Assembly (NCBI RefSeq): GCF_042666435.1
Contig: NZ_JBHTDC010000001.1
Span: 1,612,001 to 1,676,000, forward strand
From: Allosphingosinicella sp042666435
GTDB taxonomy: Bacteria; Pseudomonadota; Alphaproteobacteria; Sphingomonadales; Sphingomonadaceae
Length of the DNA stretch: 64,000 nt
Reading direction: 5' to 3'
Shown: piece by piece, positions 1 to 10,768 of the stretch
Numbering within the stretch: the first letter of the stretch is position 1
Layout: every line of letters begins with the position of its first letter
Notes under the pieces: generated by a model
The model's database searches: none
What the model saw: only the letters and a program-made list of their open reading frames with translations
Told to the model about the DNA's origin: nothing
Position numbers and translations under genes: made by a program

Positions 1-618
1 CGCCGCGACCTCCGATGTCTTGCCCAGCATCCCGCGCGCGGCGCTGGCCGTCGCCGCGGTGCGATCACGCAGCCCCGCCGATTCCTTCGCGGTCGCGGCG
101 ACGAGCTGCGCCACCGTCCGCTCGAACGTGTCGCTCTGCCGTCCCCGCGCCGCCGCCGCCTCGTCGGCTTCGAGAAGGCCGATCTGGGCGAGGATGATGT
201 CGGTTTCATAAGCGCGGAGCCGCATCAGCGTCTCCATGGCGCCGGCCAAAGCGGCCTCGTCGTCCATGTTCCGGCGGAGCGCCTCGGCCAGCTTCGCCGT
301 CAGCCGCGCGCGCCGGTCGATGACTTCGGGTACGGACCGGCGGCGGCTGTGGAGCTCGATGCCGTAGCCGGCGATGGCGTGGACCCAGTCGCTGTCGACA
401 GGGCTGGTGCAGCGCTCGCGGAACTGGCGGACGATATCGTCGCCCGCATGGTCGCGAACGACCGGCTCCAATATCCCGCTCGCGTCGCGCCAGAGCGCGT
501 GCAGATCGGCCTCGAACGCGCCGTGGGGATTATAGGCGGCGAGTCGCGCCTCCACCTGTTGGGCGGTGAGTTTCTGCAATCTGGAACCATCCTCGTGAAC
601 ATGAAAATCGGCCGCCAT
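1..618 (-). CDS. Globin-coupled methyl-accepting chemotaxis protein (partial, C-terminus beyond window)
   Basis: Reading the minus strand from an ATG at 616-618 gives an uninterrupted frame to the window edge (about 206 residues). The N-terminal part looks like the globin sensor fold of globin-coupled chemoreceptors. The last visible residues (AARGMLGKTSEVAA) are the start of an MCP signalling coiled coil and match the next gene almost exactly. No membrane segment is seen, so it should be a soluble chemoreceptor feeding CheA/CheW. At the position of the His-Val-Pro stretch of the neighbour this protein has Ser-Val-Pro, so heme binding is doubtful. A second in-frame ATG lies 9 nt upstream (625-627). 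The methyl-accepting helices are outside the window. Confidence 0.8.
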   Translation of the reverse strand, partial: MAADFHVHEDGSRLQKLTAQQVEARLAAYNPHGAFEADLHALWRDASGILEPVVRDHAGDDIVRQFRERCTSPVDSDWVHAIAGYGIELHSRRRSVPEVIDRRARLTAKLAEALRRNMDDEAALAGAMETLMRLRAYETDIILAQIGLLEADEAAAARGRQSDTFERTVAQLVAATAKESAGLRDRTAATASAARGMLGKTSEVAA

Positions 619-686
619 GGCGCACATCCCGGAGCTTACGGAGTCAGCGCCGACCCTTATCGCGGCCGGGTAAAGGAGTGCTTAGC

Positions 687-2030
687 TCAGGCGGCGTAAT
701 TCTCGACGAAGCGGCTGGTGGCCGCTTTGAACGTCGTCATCTGCGCGTCCACCTGGCCGAAATTGCGCTCGACTTCGCCGATCTCGCTGACCACCGTCTC
801 GGTATCCGAGCGGATGGCGGCGATCGTGGAGGACATGGAATCGGCGGCGAGCGCGGTCTCATCGACGGCGGCTGTAATCATGGTGACAGTCTGGGCCTGC
901 ACCTCCATCGCCTGGCGGATGCGGTCGGCCGAGGACTGGACCTCGACCACCGTCTGCTGGATGGAGCCGTTCGCCTCGACCGTCTGCTTCGTGGCTTGCT
1001 GAATGGCCGCAATTTTCGTTGTTATGTCGTCCGTGGCGCGGGCCGTCTGGCTGGCGAGCGACTTCACCTCCTGCGCCACCACCGCGAAGCCGCGCCCCGC
1101 GTCGCCCGCGCGCGCCGCCTCGATAGTGGCGTTCAAGGCCAGCAAATTGGTCTGCCCGGCAATGTCGCGGATGAGGCCGAGGATCGATTCGATCGCCTCG
1201 ACATGGGCCGACAAGGCCTGGCTGACCTTGACCGCTTCGGACGCCTGCCCGCCGGCGCGGGTGGCGACGCCGGCGGCGACCTCCACTTCGTTCCTCGCAT
1301 CCTCGATCGCCTGGATAAGCCCGGCCGCGGTCTGCGCGGCTTCCCGCATCGCCACCGCCGACTGCTCCGCCGCCGCCGCGACCTCCGATGTCTTGCCCAG
1401 CATCCCGCGCGCCGCGCTGGACGCGTCGGCCGCCTGGCCGCGCAGCGACCGGCTCTCGGTCGCCGTCCGCTCGACCACGGTCATGATCTCGTCGTTGAAT
1501 TCGGCCCCGCGCGCGATCCGGCCCCGCCGCTCCTCCTGCTTGCGAAGCGCGTCGAACTGGGCGGCGAAGACGTCCACCTCGAGCAGGCTTCCCTCCAGCA
1601 CCGTTCGGGTCAGCCGCGCCAGACGCTCCGGGTCGTCGCGCAAAGTCTCGGTCAATATCCGCTGGACCTCAGCGGCGGCCGCGGTGGCGCCGGCGAACAA
1701 GGTGGTGAGGGGGACGTGGGCGGCCGCCGCGGTCGCGACATAGTCGCGGGCGATATCGACCCATTTCTGGCTGCCGACATCCTCGAACTTGAGCCGGAGA
1801 TAGGGAATGATCCGCTGAGTCAGCTTCCCGATCTTGTCGCCGCCGATTTCGTGATCGAGGTCGGGCGACTGCGCGTAGCGGGTCCAGAAGGCGCGGGCGA
1901 CGCTCTCGACCTGGGGTTCGACCAGGTTCCAGACTTCGCGCGCCTGCTCGCGGAGCGTCCCCTGGCTATCGAACATGCCGATCCGCTCGTCGATGGTCAC
2001 TCCCGCTTGCGCCGCTGTCGTTCCGCCCAT
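687..2030 (-). CDS. Globin-coupled soluble methyl-accepting chemotaxis protein
   Basis: The 447-residue protein has an N-terminal protoglobin-like sensor (about residues 15-165, candidate proximal heme ligand His105 in AAAAHVPLTT) followed by a cytoplasmic MCP domain. The signalling hairpin is unmistakable at about residues 282-337 (GQTNLLALNATIEAARAG, then GRGFAVVAQEVKSLA). No signal peptide or membrane helix is present, so it is cytosolic and, from the family, probably an oxygen or redox aerotaxis sensor of the HemAT type. It ends in FVENYAA without a CheR/CheB pentapeptide. It lies directly upstream of a second chemoreceptor on the same strand, and the two share an almost identical DNA segment at the sensor/signalling junction. 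Confidence 0.9.
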   Translation of the reverse strand: MGGTTAAQAGVTIDERIGMFDSQGTLREQAREVWNLVEPQVESVARAFWTRYAQSPDLDHEIGGDKIGKLTQRIIPYLRLKFEDVGSQKWVDIARDYVATAAAAHVPLTTLFAGATAAAAEVQRILTETLRDDPERLARLTRTVLEGSLLEVDVFAAQFDALRKQEERRGRIARGAEFNDEIMTVVERTATESRSLRGQAADASSAARGMLGKTSEVAAAAEQSAVAMREAAQTAAGLIQAIEDARNEVEVAAGVATRAGGQASEAVKVSQALSAHVEAIESILGLIRDIAGQTNLLALNATIEAARAGDAGRGFAVVAQEVKSLASQTARATDDITTKIAAIQQATKQTVEANGSIQQTVVEVQSSADRIRQAMEVQAQTVTMITAAVDETALAADSMSSTIAAIRSDTETVVSEIGEVERNFGQVDAQMTTFKAATSRFVENYAA

Positions 2031-2289
2031 GGCCGCTTGCTTTCCGTTCGTCAGAAATTGAAGCGTCCAGTTAGGAAGCCACCGGTTAAGATGGCGTTAG
2101 TCATGGCCCGGGTCCGGACAGAGCCCCGCGCGTTTCAAAATCAGCTCGCGATAGTCCGCGGCGCGTGACGTAGGGACATGACGACTCTATATCTCGACGG
2201 CGCTGCGGTCCGCGCTCTTCCGATTCAGATCGTCGGGCGGGATTCCAACGGGCTAAGGCGTTGAAATGCTTCAATGAAGGGAATGAACA

Positions 2290-2784
2290 GTGGCTGGTTC
2301 CGTGAACAAGGTGATTCTGGTCGGCAATCTCGGTGACGATCCGGAAGCCCGTTCGCTGAACAATGGCGGCGAGGTCGTGAACCTGCGCGTCGCGACCTCG
2401 GAGAATTGGAAGGACAAGGACGGCAACCGCCAGGAGCGGACCGAATGGCACCGCGTCGTCATCTTCAACGAGAATCTCGGGCGGGTCGCCAAATCCTACC
2501 TGCGCAAGGGCTCCAAGGTCTATCTGGAGGGTCAGCTTCAGACCCGCAAATGGACTGACAATTCGGGCCAGGACAAATATTCGACCGAGGTCGTGCTGCA
2601 GCGCTTCCGCGGTGAGCTCGTACTGCTCGACAGCAAGGGCGGCGGCGGCGGCGGCGGCTATGGCGATCAGGGCGGCGGCTATGAAAGCGGCGGTGGCGGC
2701 TTCGGCGGCGGCGGCGGCTCGCGTCCCCAGTCCCGCCCGCAGCCGGCCTTCGACAGTGACCTGGACGACGACGTTCCGTTCTAG
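2290..2784 (+). CDS. ssb: Single-stranded DNA-binding protein
   Basis: This 164-residue protein starts MAGSVNKVILVGNLG and has a complete OB-fold of about 110 residues (ATSENWKDKDG, RTEWHRVVIF, YLEGQLQTRKW). A glycine-rich flexible linker follows, then the acidic C-terminal tip DLDDDVPF that recruits repair and replication partners. It coats single-stranded DNA in replication, recombination and repair. The start is GTG, with a purine-rich AAGGGA upstream; an ATG at 2283 is in another frame. In many proteobacteria ssb lies near uvrA, which is not seen here. Length and architecture are normal. Confidence 0.97.
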   Translation: MAGSVNKVILVGNLGDDPEARSLNNGGEVVNLRVATSENWKDKDGNRQERTEWHRVVIFNENLGRVAKSYLRKGSKVYLEGQLQTRKWTDNSGQDKYSTEVVLQRFRGELVLLDSKGGGGGGGYGDQGGGYESGGGGFGGGGGSRPQSRPQPAFDSDLDDDVPF

Positions 2785-2844
2785 TGACGTGCGGTCCCCG
2801 GGCCAGCTTGCGAGCTACCCGATGACGCTGTCGCGCCTCCGCGC

Positions 2845-3381
2845 TCAGGGCTTGCGCAGGGTCGCGAACGGACTGCGCGCGGCCTTGGCTCGCTCCTCCT
2901 CGGCCCTCGCCTCCTCCTCGCTCCTGATGCCGGCGGCGCGGAGCGCGGCGTCGGCGTCGGCGGAGCGCGGCCAGGGGTCGAGGGTGAGCGACAATGTCTC
3001 GGCGGCGGCTTCGCCGGCATCGATCGTCGCGCCGTCGTAGAAAACCACGTCCAGCTCGCTTTCGCCCAGTTCGATCTCGTCATCGGCCCCGCCTGCCGGC
3101 TGGGGGCGGAAGAGGATAGTGAAGGTCTCCTCGATACGGGCCGGCACCGGCGCATCGGTCGCGACGCAGCTCTGGATGACCTCGGCCCGCAGCGTGCCGG
3201 CGGCGGTGACGGCATCGCCGTCCCGGCTCAGCCTCATATCCGCCGACAGCGCATCGATCGCCACCAGGCCGAACCGCCGCGCCAGCGTCGCCCGCTCCTC
3301 CTCGCCCGCCTCGATCGCCAGCGCGCGCGGCGAGCCGCCGAGCGTGTCGATCCTGACCGGGCGGCTGAATTCCGGAGTCAC
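2845..3381 (-). CDS. DUF177 (YceD-like) protein
   Basis: The product is about 178 residues starting VTPEFSRPVRIDTLGG from a GTG that overlaps the TGA of the upstream gene (GTGA overlap), preferred over a longer ATG start at 3423 that would reach into that gene. The central part contains the family's Cys motif region (VIQSCVATDAPVPARIEE) and acidic stretch (DDEIELGESELDVVFYDG), and the end (RSPFATLRKP) is typical. DUF177/YceD proteins are linked to 23S rRNA accumulation and usually sit before rpmF; in alphaproteobacteria they follow the ubiquinol-cytochrome c chaperone gene, as here. The exact biochemical role is unsettled. Confidence 0.85.
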   Translation of the reverse strand: MTPEFSRPVRIDTLGGSPRALAIEAGEEERATLARRFGLVAIDALSADMRLSRDGDAVTAAGTLRAEVIQSCVATDAPVPARIEETFTILFRPQPAGGADDEIELGESELDVVFYDGATIDAGEAAAETLSLTLDPWPRSADADAALRAAGIRSEEEARAEEERAKAARSPFATLRKP

Positions 3382-3896
3382 GGCGCCGGGACCTCGCCCG
3401 CGAGGATGCGCGCCGCGGGCCACGCCGCCAGCGTGTCGCGAAAGCGGCCGAGCCGGGCGCTCACGAATAAGAGCGTTTCGGCCGAAGGCGGCGAATCGTG
3501 GAAGATGTTGCGGCGAACCGGCGCGTCGAGCGAGCCGCCCCCCGCGTCGCGGAAGGCGGTGAGGCGGCCGCCCAGCGCGCCCATCATCCTGCCGAGATGT
3601 TTGCCGACCATCAGGTCGCCAATCCCCATCTGCCGGATGCTGCCGTCCATGTCGGCGATGAACAATTCGGTCAGCAGCACCGAATCGTCCTTCGCCGCCG
3701 CCGCTTCGCGTTCCAGTCGGAGCAAAGCCAGCGACAGCAAGGCGGCGACCATGTCGAAACGGCCGTCGAGCGTGTCGGGCACGCCGCCCTCGCGATACCA
3801 GGCGGGCGCGCGCGCCGCCGCGACTAGCGCGTCGTAGAGGGGGCGGAGCCGCTCCGGATCCCTTTTCTCGCCGAAAATGCGCGACAGGAAGGTCAA
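3378..3896 (-). CDS. Ubiquinol-cytochrome c chaperone family protein
   Basis: The 172-residue protein matches the CBP3/UQCC1-like chaperone family of alphaproteobacteria: LRPLYDALVAAARAPAWYRE near the N-terminus, then RFDMVAALLSLALLRLE, ELFIADMDGSIRQMGIGD and VGKHLGRMMGALGGRL. The family assists assembly of cytochrome b into the bc1 complex. The start is TTG at 3894-3896, with a good Shine-Dalgarno (AAGGGG) about 5 nt upstream. It is translationally coupled to the DUF177 gene downstream. Confidence 0.85.
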   Translation of the reverse strand: MTFLSRIFGEKRDPERLRPLYDALVAAARAPAWYREGGVPDTLDGRFDMVAALLSLALLRLEREAAAAKDDSVLLTELFIADMDGSIRQMGIGDLMVGKHLGRMMGALGGRLTAFRDAGGGSLDAPVRRNIFHDSPPSAETLLFVSARLGRFRDTLAAWPAARILAGEVPAP

Positions 3897-4031
3897 ACTA
3901 TCCCCTTGAGTCTGCGGCGCGCTCTTGCGCCGATGGGCCGATCTTGCATATTGGGGGCTGACAGGGCGACCCGCAAGGCGCGCGCCGGCCGCGGAGTATG
4001 CGCCGGCCGGTTTTCAGGAGACTTTTCGGAA

Positions 4032-4511
4032 ATGACCCTCCCCTACGGACGAACCGCCGGCCTGGCGATGGCATTGGGGCTCGGCCTCGTCCTTTCCGGC
4101 TGCTCGCCGATCCGCGATCGCCAGGGCTATTTCGTCGATGAGGCACTGATCTCGTCGGTGCAGCCCGGAGTCGACAATCGCGAGTCGGTGGCGGGGACTC
4201 TCGGCCGGCCGACCTTCGTCGGCCAGTTCACCGAACGCGACTGGTATTACGTCTCCCGCCAGACCCGGCAGCTCGCCTTCAATCATCCCAAGCCCGTCGA
4301 GCAGACCGTGCTCCACGTCCGCTTCGACGAGGCCGGCAACGTGGCGTCGGTCGAGCGGTCGGGCCTCGAGAAGGTCGTCGCGATCGATCCGATGGATGAC
4401 AAGACGCCGACCCTCGGCCGCGAGCGTGGCTTCTTCCAGGAGCTGTTCGGCAGCATCGGCCAGGTCGGCACCGCCGGCGTCGGCGGGCAGACCGCCGACA
4501 ACCCGCAATAA
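4032..4511 (+). CDS. bamE: Outer membrane protein assembly factor BamE (SmpA/OmlA lipoprotein)
   Basis: The 159-residue product starts MTLPYGRTAGLAMALGLG and has a lipobox LSGC with the lipidated Cys near residue 26. The BamE fold follows: QPGVDNRESVAGTLGRPTFV, then RDWYYVSRQ and VLHVRFDEAGNV. This lipoprotein is a subunit of the BAM complex that inserts beta-barrels into the outer membrane. I chose the ATG at 4032, preceded by GGAG, rather than an ATG at 3906 that adds a non-signal-like extension. The gene is divergent from the cytochrome chaperone and convergent with maeB. Confidence 0.92.
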   Translation: MTLPYGRTAGLAMALGLGLVLSGCSPIRDRQGYFVDEALISSVQPGVDNRESVAGTLGRPTFVGQFTERDWYYVSRQTRQLAFNHPKPVEQTVLHVRFDEAGNVASVERSGLEKVVAIDPMDDKTPTLGRERGFFQELFGSIGQVGTAGVGGQTADNPQ

Positions 4512-4518
4512 GGGTCGA

Positions 4519-6783
<2,265 letters not shown>

Positions 6784-6843
6784 CTTTGCTCCTTCCGGCT
6801 CGCCGCTCCTTGCGATACCGGCAAGCGGCACATGAGCGGACGA

Positions 6844-7995
6844 CTAGGCCTGCCTTAGTCCGCTCATCACTTGCTCGGCAATGCTCACCAGCCTCGGCCT
6901 GAGCGTATCGAACGGCAACGCCCAAAGCCGATCCGGCTCTTCTCCCATTTCAGCCGAATCTAGATAGCGCCACCACCGAAAGTTTGGGTCGATCCAAGGC
7001 TGTTCCGGCAACGCCTCGGTGCAGATGTCCTTCGCATCCTTCTCCAGGATACCGACCCACGCTTCGCATCCCGCCTTGCCGAAAAGCGCGAAGGTAAGCT
7101 TCGTACCTCTCCACGGGGTGATGCCAATTCCGTGATAGCCACCCCCTTTCTCTATGCCGGGATTGATGCTCCAATTTTCAGGCCACGCTGTCGAAAAAGC
7201 CAGGCGTTGCGCCATCACTTCTCGCACGTCATTCATCGCAGCCTCGATATCGAGCGCCGCCCCTATTGACCGGCCCCCTGCGTCACAGATCGCGTCGATC
7301 AAATCGCCCTTTTGTGACATTGGCATCCCTTCCGACAGTATCGTTCGACGGCAGTAGGCCGCGAGATCGAAGAGCGTCGATCGCACCTTCTCGGGTCGCG
7401 CGATCTGGGCACACGCTTCCAGCCACGACACCACTTCGTGGTAGCCGACGCCAACGATCTCGTTAGGGCAAGCGTCGTTCCCAGCGTGCTGGCGCCAATG
7501 CTCCTTAACTGACGCGGATGCATCGGCAGCACCACCCACGAGTGCAACGACGATCCCTCTCCGGTCACGTCGGCCCAAATCCTCCCAATAGCGCCCCAAC
7601 TGCCGTGCCTGCCACCCTGCCCAAGGCTTGTTCTCGATCACGATGCTAAAGCCGTCGAGGCGATCGAAAAGCAGATCTATACGACCCGTCGAACAAATCG
7701 TCGGAACTTCACATCGAGTCACCGCACCAGTCCAGTCGCCAAGCAGATGCTCGCGTTGGTCCCGCAGAACATGCTCGAAGAACGCCTGGCGAAACCGGCC
7801 CCCTTGGCCATGGGTTCCGCAGTCGTCCAGCAGCCAGCAAAAAGCTCGGGACAATGTTGTTTCGCCCGGCCGGTAAATATCGTCGGCGGCATTGAACGCC
7901 GGAGCGTGATTAACCGCATGAAACGCATCCGCCCGCTCGCGGGCGACACGCAGCGTCGCCACCTCATCCAAGAGCTTGGCGGCGTCGCTTCCCAT
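6844..7995 (-). CDS. PD-(D/E)XK nuclease superfamily protein
   Basis: A 383-residue protein of the PDDEXK_4-type nuclease superfamily. The catalytic signature is visible as GRIDLLFDRLDGFSIVIENK (Asp followed by a Glu-x-Lys) and then a conserved Gln in WQARQLGRYWEDL. Nearby features are typical of the family: FCWLLDDCGTHGQGGRF, then VGYHEVVSWLEAC. The substrate is unknown; such genes often occur as lone accessory genes. The start has an excellent GGAGG 5 nt upstream of the ATG at 7993-7995. The gene lies on the same strand as maeB and is less GC-rich than the surrounding housekeeping genes, which suggests acquisition by transfer. Confidence 0.8.
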   Translation of the reverse strand: MGSDAAKLLDEVATLRVARERADAFHAVNHAPAFNAADDIYRPGETTLSRAFCWLLDDCGTHGQGGRFRQAFFEHVLRDQREHLLGDWTGAVTRCEVPTICSTGRIDLLFDRLDGFSIVIENKPWAGWQARQLGRYWEDLGRRDRRGIVVALVGGAADASASVKEHWRQHAGNDACPNEIVGVGYHEVVSWLEACAQIARPEKVRSTLFDLAAYCRRTILSEGMPMSQKGDLIDAICDAGGRSIGAALDIEAAMNDVREVMAQRLAFSTAWPENWSINPGIEKGGGYHGIGITPWRGTKLTFALFGKAGCEAWVGILEKDAKDICTEALPEQPWIDPNFRWWRYLDSAEMGEEPDRLWALPFDTLRPRLVSIAEQVMSGLRQA

Positions 7996-8132
7996 ATCGG
8001 CCTCCAGCTTCGAGGAAATCCAACTGTCTTCTCAACTCTCCTCCTCGCGATCAAGCTCTAGGCTCCCTCTTGCGACGGCCGCAAGCCACAAGCCGGTTTC
8101 ATGAAGGGCGCGGAGCCTCTATCCCGTTCCCG

Positions 8133-10760
8133 ATGGCGACAAAGGTCAAAGAAGCGGCATCCGCGCCGACGCCCATGATGGCGCAATATCTGGCGCTGAA
8201 GGCCGAGGTGGCGGATTGCCTGCTCTTCTACCGGATGGGCGACTTCTTTGAGATGTTCTTCGAGGACGCCCGCGCCGCCGCCTTATGCCTCGACATCGCG
8301 CTGACCGCGCGGGGCGAGCATGAAGGCGAGCCGATTCCGATGTGCGGCGTGCCGATCCACGCCGCCGAAGCCTATCTCGCGCGGCTCATCAAGGCCGGGC
8401 ACCGCGTCGCCATCGCCGAGCAGACCGAGAGCCCGGCCGAGGCGAAGAAGCGCGGTTCGAAGTCGGTCGTCGCCCGCGCCATCGTGAGGGTGGTGACCGC
8501 CGGCACGCTGACCGAGGAGGCCTTGCTCGATTCGCGCGCCGCCAACTGGCTGGTCGCGGTGGCCAGAGCGGGCGAGCTTTACGGCCTCGCCGCCGCCGAC
8601 GTCTCGACCGGCCGCTTCGAGCTGACCTCCGTGGCGGCGCCCGCGCTGGACGCGGAACTCGCCCGGCTGTCGGCGGCCGAGATCGTCGCGCCCGAGCCGT
8701 TCGACGCGCTCCAAGGCCAGCCGCTGCGGCAGCGGTGCGACGGTTTCGACAGCCTCTCGGCGGAACGGAGACTTAAGGAGCGCTTCGGCGTGGCGACCCT
8801 CGACGGCTTCGGCGGGTTCGACCGCGCCGCCCTCGCCGCCGCCGGTGGCCTCCTCGCTTATCTCGACGAGGTCGCGCGCGAGACCTTGCCGTTCCTCCAG
8901 CCGCCGCTCGGCCGCGCCGCCGACGGCCACATGATGATCGACGCGGCGACCCGCGAGAGCCTGGAGCTCAGCGTCTCGGCGTCGGGCACACGCGCGGGGA
9001 GCCTGCTCGCCGCCGTCGACCGCACCGTCACCGGGGCCGGCGCCCGCCTGCTCGCCGCCGACATAGGCGCGCCTTTGCTCGGCCGGCCGCTCATCGAGGC
9101 GCGGCTCGACCTGGTGTCGCTGTTCGCCGGCGACGCCGGCCTGCGGGACGGGCTCAGGCGGCAGCTCAAGGCCCTGCCCGACATCGGCCGCGCGCTCGGG
9201 CGGCTGGCGGCGGGCCGGGGGACTCCGCGCGACCTCGGCCAGCTGCGCGACGGACTCGACGAGGCCCGCCGCCTGCACGATCGGCTCGCTGCGCGGGCCG
9301 ATCCGCCCATGCTCTTCGCCGAACTCCTCCCCACCCTCGTCGGCCATGGCGCGCTGGTCGATCTCCTCTCCCGCGCGCTCGTCCCGTCGCCGCCGATCGA
9401 CACCGCGCAGGGCGGCTACATCGCCGAAGGCTATGATTCCGCTTTGGACGATCTTCGTGCCACCGGCGGCGAAGGGCGGCGGGCGATCGCGGGACTGGAA
9501 GCGCGCTTCCGGCAGCAGACCGGCATCCCCACATTGAAGATCCGCCACAATGGGGTGCTCGGCTACCATATCGAAGTGCCGGCCAAACATGCCGACCGGC
9601 TGATGGCGGCGGATTCGGGCTTCACCCATCGCCAGACCCTCGCCGGCGTCGTCCGCTTCAACGCGCCGGACCTGCACGAGCAGGCGCTGCGGGTCGGGCA
9701 GGCCGGCGCCCACGCGCTCGCCGCCGAGGCCGCTCACCTGGAGGAGCTGGTCGCCGCCGCGCTGGCGCGCGCCCATGCCATCGCCGCGGCCGCCGACGCG
9801 CTGGCCCGGCTCGACGTGGCGGCGGCGCTGGCCGAGCGGGCGGCGGAGGGCGGCTGGTGCCGGCCGCATTTCGTCGACCATAATTGCTTCGAGATCGAGG
9901 CCGGGCGCCATCCGGTGGTCGAGGATGCGCTGCGGGCGAGCGGCGAACGCTTCGTCGCTAACGATTGCGGACTTTCCGAGGACGGGCGGCTCTGGCTGGT
10001 CACCGGACCCAATATGGGCGGCAAGTCCACCTTCCTCCGTCAGAACGCCCTGATTGCCCTGCTCGCCCAGGCCGGGTCGTTCGTGCCCGCGGCGAAGGCG
10101 ACGCTCGGTTTGGTAGACCGCCTGTTCAGCCGGGTCGGCGCGTCGGACAATCTGGCGCGCGGCCGCTCGACATTCATGGTCGAGATGGTCGAGACCGCCG
10201 CCATCATCGCCCAGGCGACGGAGCGCAGCTTCGTCATATTGGACGAGGTCGGGCGCGGCACCTCCACTTATGACGGCCTCGCCATCGCCTGGGCGGTGGT
10301 CGAGGCGATCCACGACCGCAACCGCTGCCGCTGTCTGTTCGCGACGCACTATCACGAGCTGACGCGGCTGGCCGAGCGGCTCGACGCCCTCTCCCTCCAC
10401 CACGTCCGCGCGCGCGAATGGAAGGGCGAGCTGGTGTTCCTCCACGAGGTCGCGACCGGCCCCGCCGACCGCAGCTACGGTCTCGCCGTCGCCAAGCTCG
10501 CCGGCCTGCCGCCGCCGGTCCTCGCCCGCGCCCGCTCGGTGCTGGCCAAGCTGGAAGAAGGCCGCGCCGCCACCGGCGGTATCGCCGCCGGCCTCGACGA
10601 CCTGCCCCTGTTCGCCGCCGCCTTGACGCAGGAGGAAGCCGCGCCCGACCCCCTGCTCGCGGCGCTGGCGGAGATCGACGCCGATGCGCTCAGCCCGCGC
10701 GAGGCGCTCGACGCGGTCTACCGGCTGAAACGGCTGGCGGCCGAGCAAAGCGGGCCCTAG
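8133..10760 (+). CDS. mutS: DNA mismatch repair protein MutS
   Basis: The 875-residue ATPase recognises mismatches and starts methyl-independent or MutL-dependent repair. The mismatch-recognition domain is near the N-terminus (LLFYRMGDFFEMFFEDA, with the Phe-x-Glu intercalating motif at GDFFEMF). Connector, lever and clamp domains follow, and the ABC ATPase carries Walker A TGPNMGGKSTFLRQ, signature region STFMVEMVETA and Walker B FVILDEVGRGTSTYDG. The start is chosen at the ATG giving MATKVKEAASAPTPMMAQY, which matches the family; no strong Shine-Dalgarno is seen, so the exact start is uncertain. glnD follows 8 nt after its stop. Confidence 0.97.
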   Translation: MATKVKEAASAPTPMMAQYLALKAEVADCLLFYRMGDFFEMFFEDARAAALCLDIALTARGEHEGEPIPMCGVPIHAAEAYLARLIKAGHRVAIAEQTESPAEAKKRGSKSVVARAIVRVVTAGTLTEEALLDSRAANWLVAVARAGELYGLAAADVSTGRFELTSVAAPALDAELARLSAAEIVAPEPFDALQGQPLRQRCDGFDSLSAERRLKERFGVATLDGFGGFDRAALAAAGGLLAYLDEVARETLPFLQPPLGRAADGHMMIDAATRESLELSVSASGTRAGSLLAAVDRTVTGAGARLLAADIGAPLLGRPLIEARLDLVSLFAGDAGLRDGLRRQLKALPDIGRALGRLAAGRGTPRDLGQLRDGLDEARRLHDRLAARADPPMLFAELLPTLVGHGALVDLLSRALVPSPPIDTAQGGYIAEGYDSALDDLRATGGEGRRAIAGLEARFRQQTGIPTLKIRHNGVLGYHIEVPAKHADRLMAADSGFTHRQTLAGVVRFNAPDLHEQALRVGQAGAHALAAEAAHLEELVAAALARAHAIAAAADALARLDVAAALAERAAEGGWCRPHFVDHNCFEIEAGRHPVVEDALRASGERFVANDCGLSEDGRLWLVTGPNMGGKSTFLRQNALIALLAQAGSFVPAAKATLGLVDRLFSRVGASDNLARGRSTFMVEMVETAAIIAQATERSFVILDEVGRGTSTYDGLAIAWAVVEAIHDRNRCRCLFATHYHELTRLAERLDALSLHHVRAREWKGELVFLHEVATGPADRSYGLAVAKLAGLPPPVLARARSVLAKLEEGRAATGGIAAGLDDLPLFAAALTQEEAAPDPLLAALAEIDADALSPREALDAVYRLKRLAAEQSGP

Positions 10761-10768
10761 GCGAGCCC

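Noticed and set aside
3382..3423. ATG-initiated longer form of the DUF177 protein
   Set aside because: The extra residues lie inside the upstream gene and are not family-like; the GTG overlapping the upstream stop is the better start.
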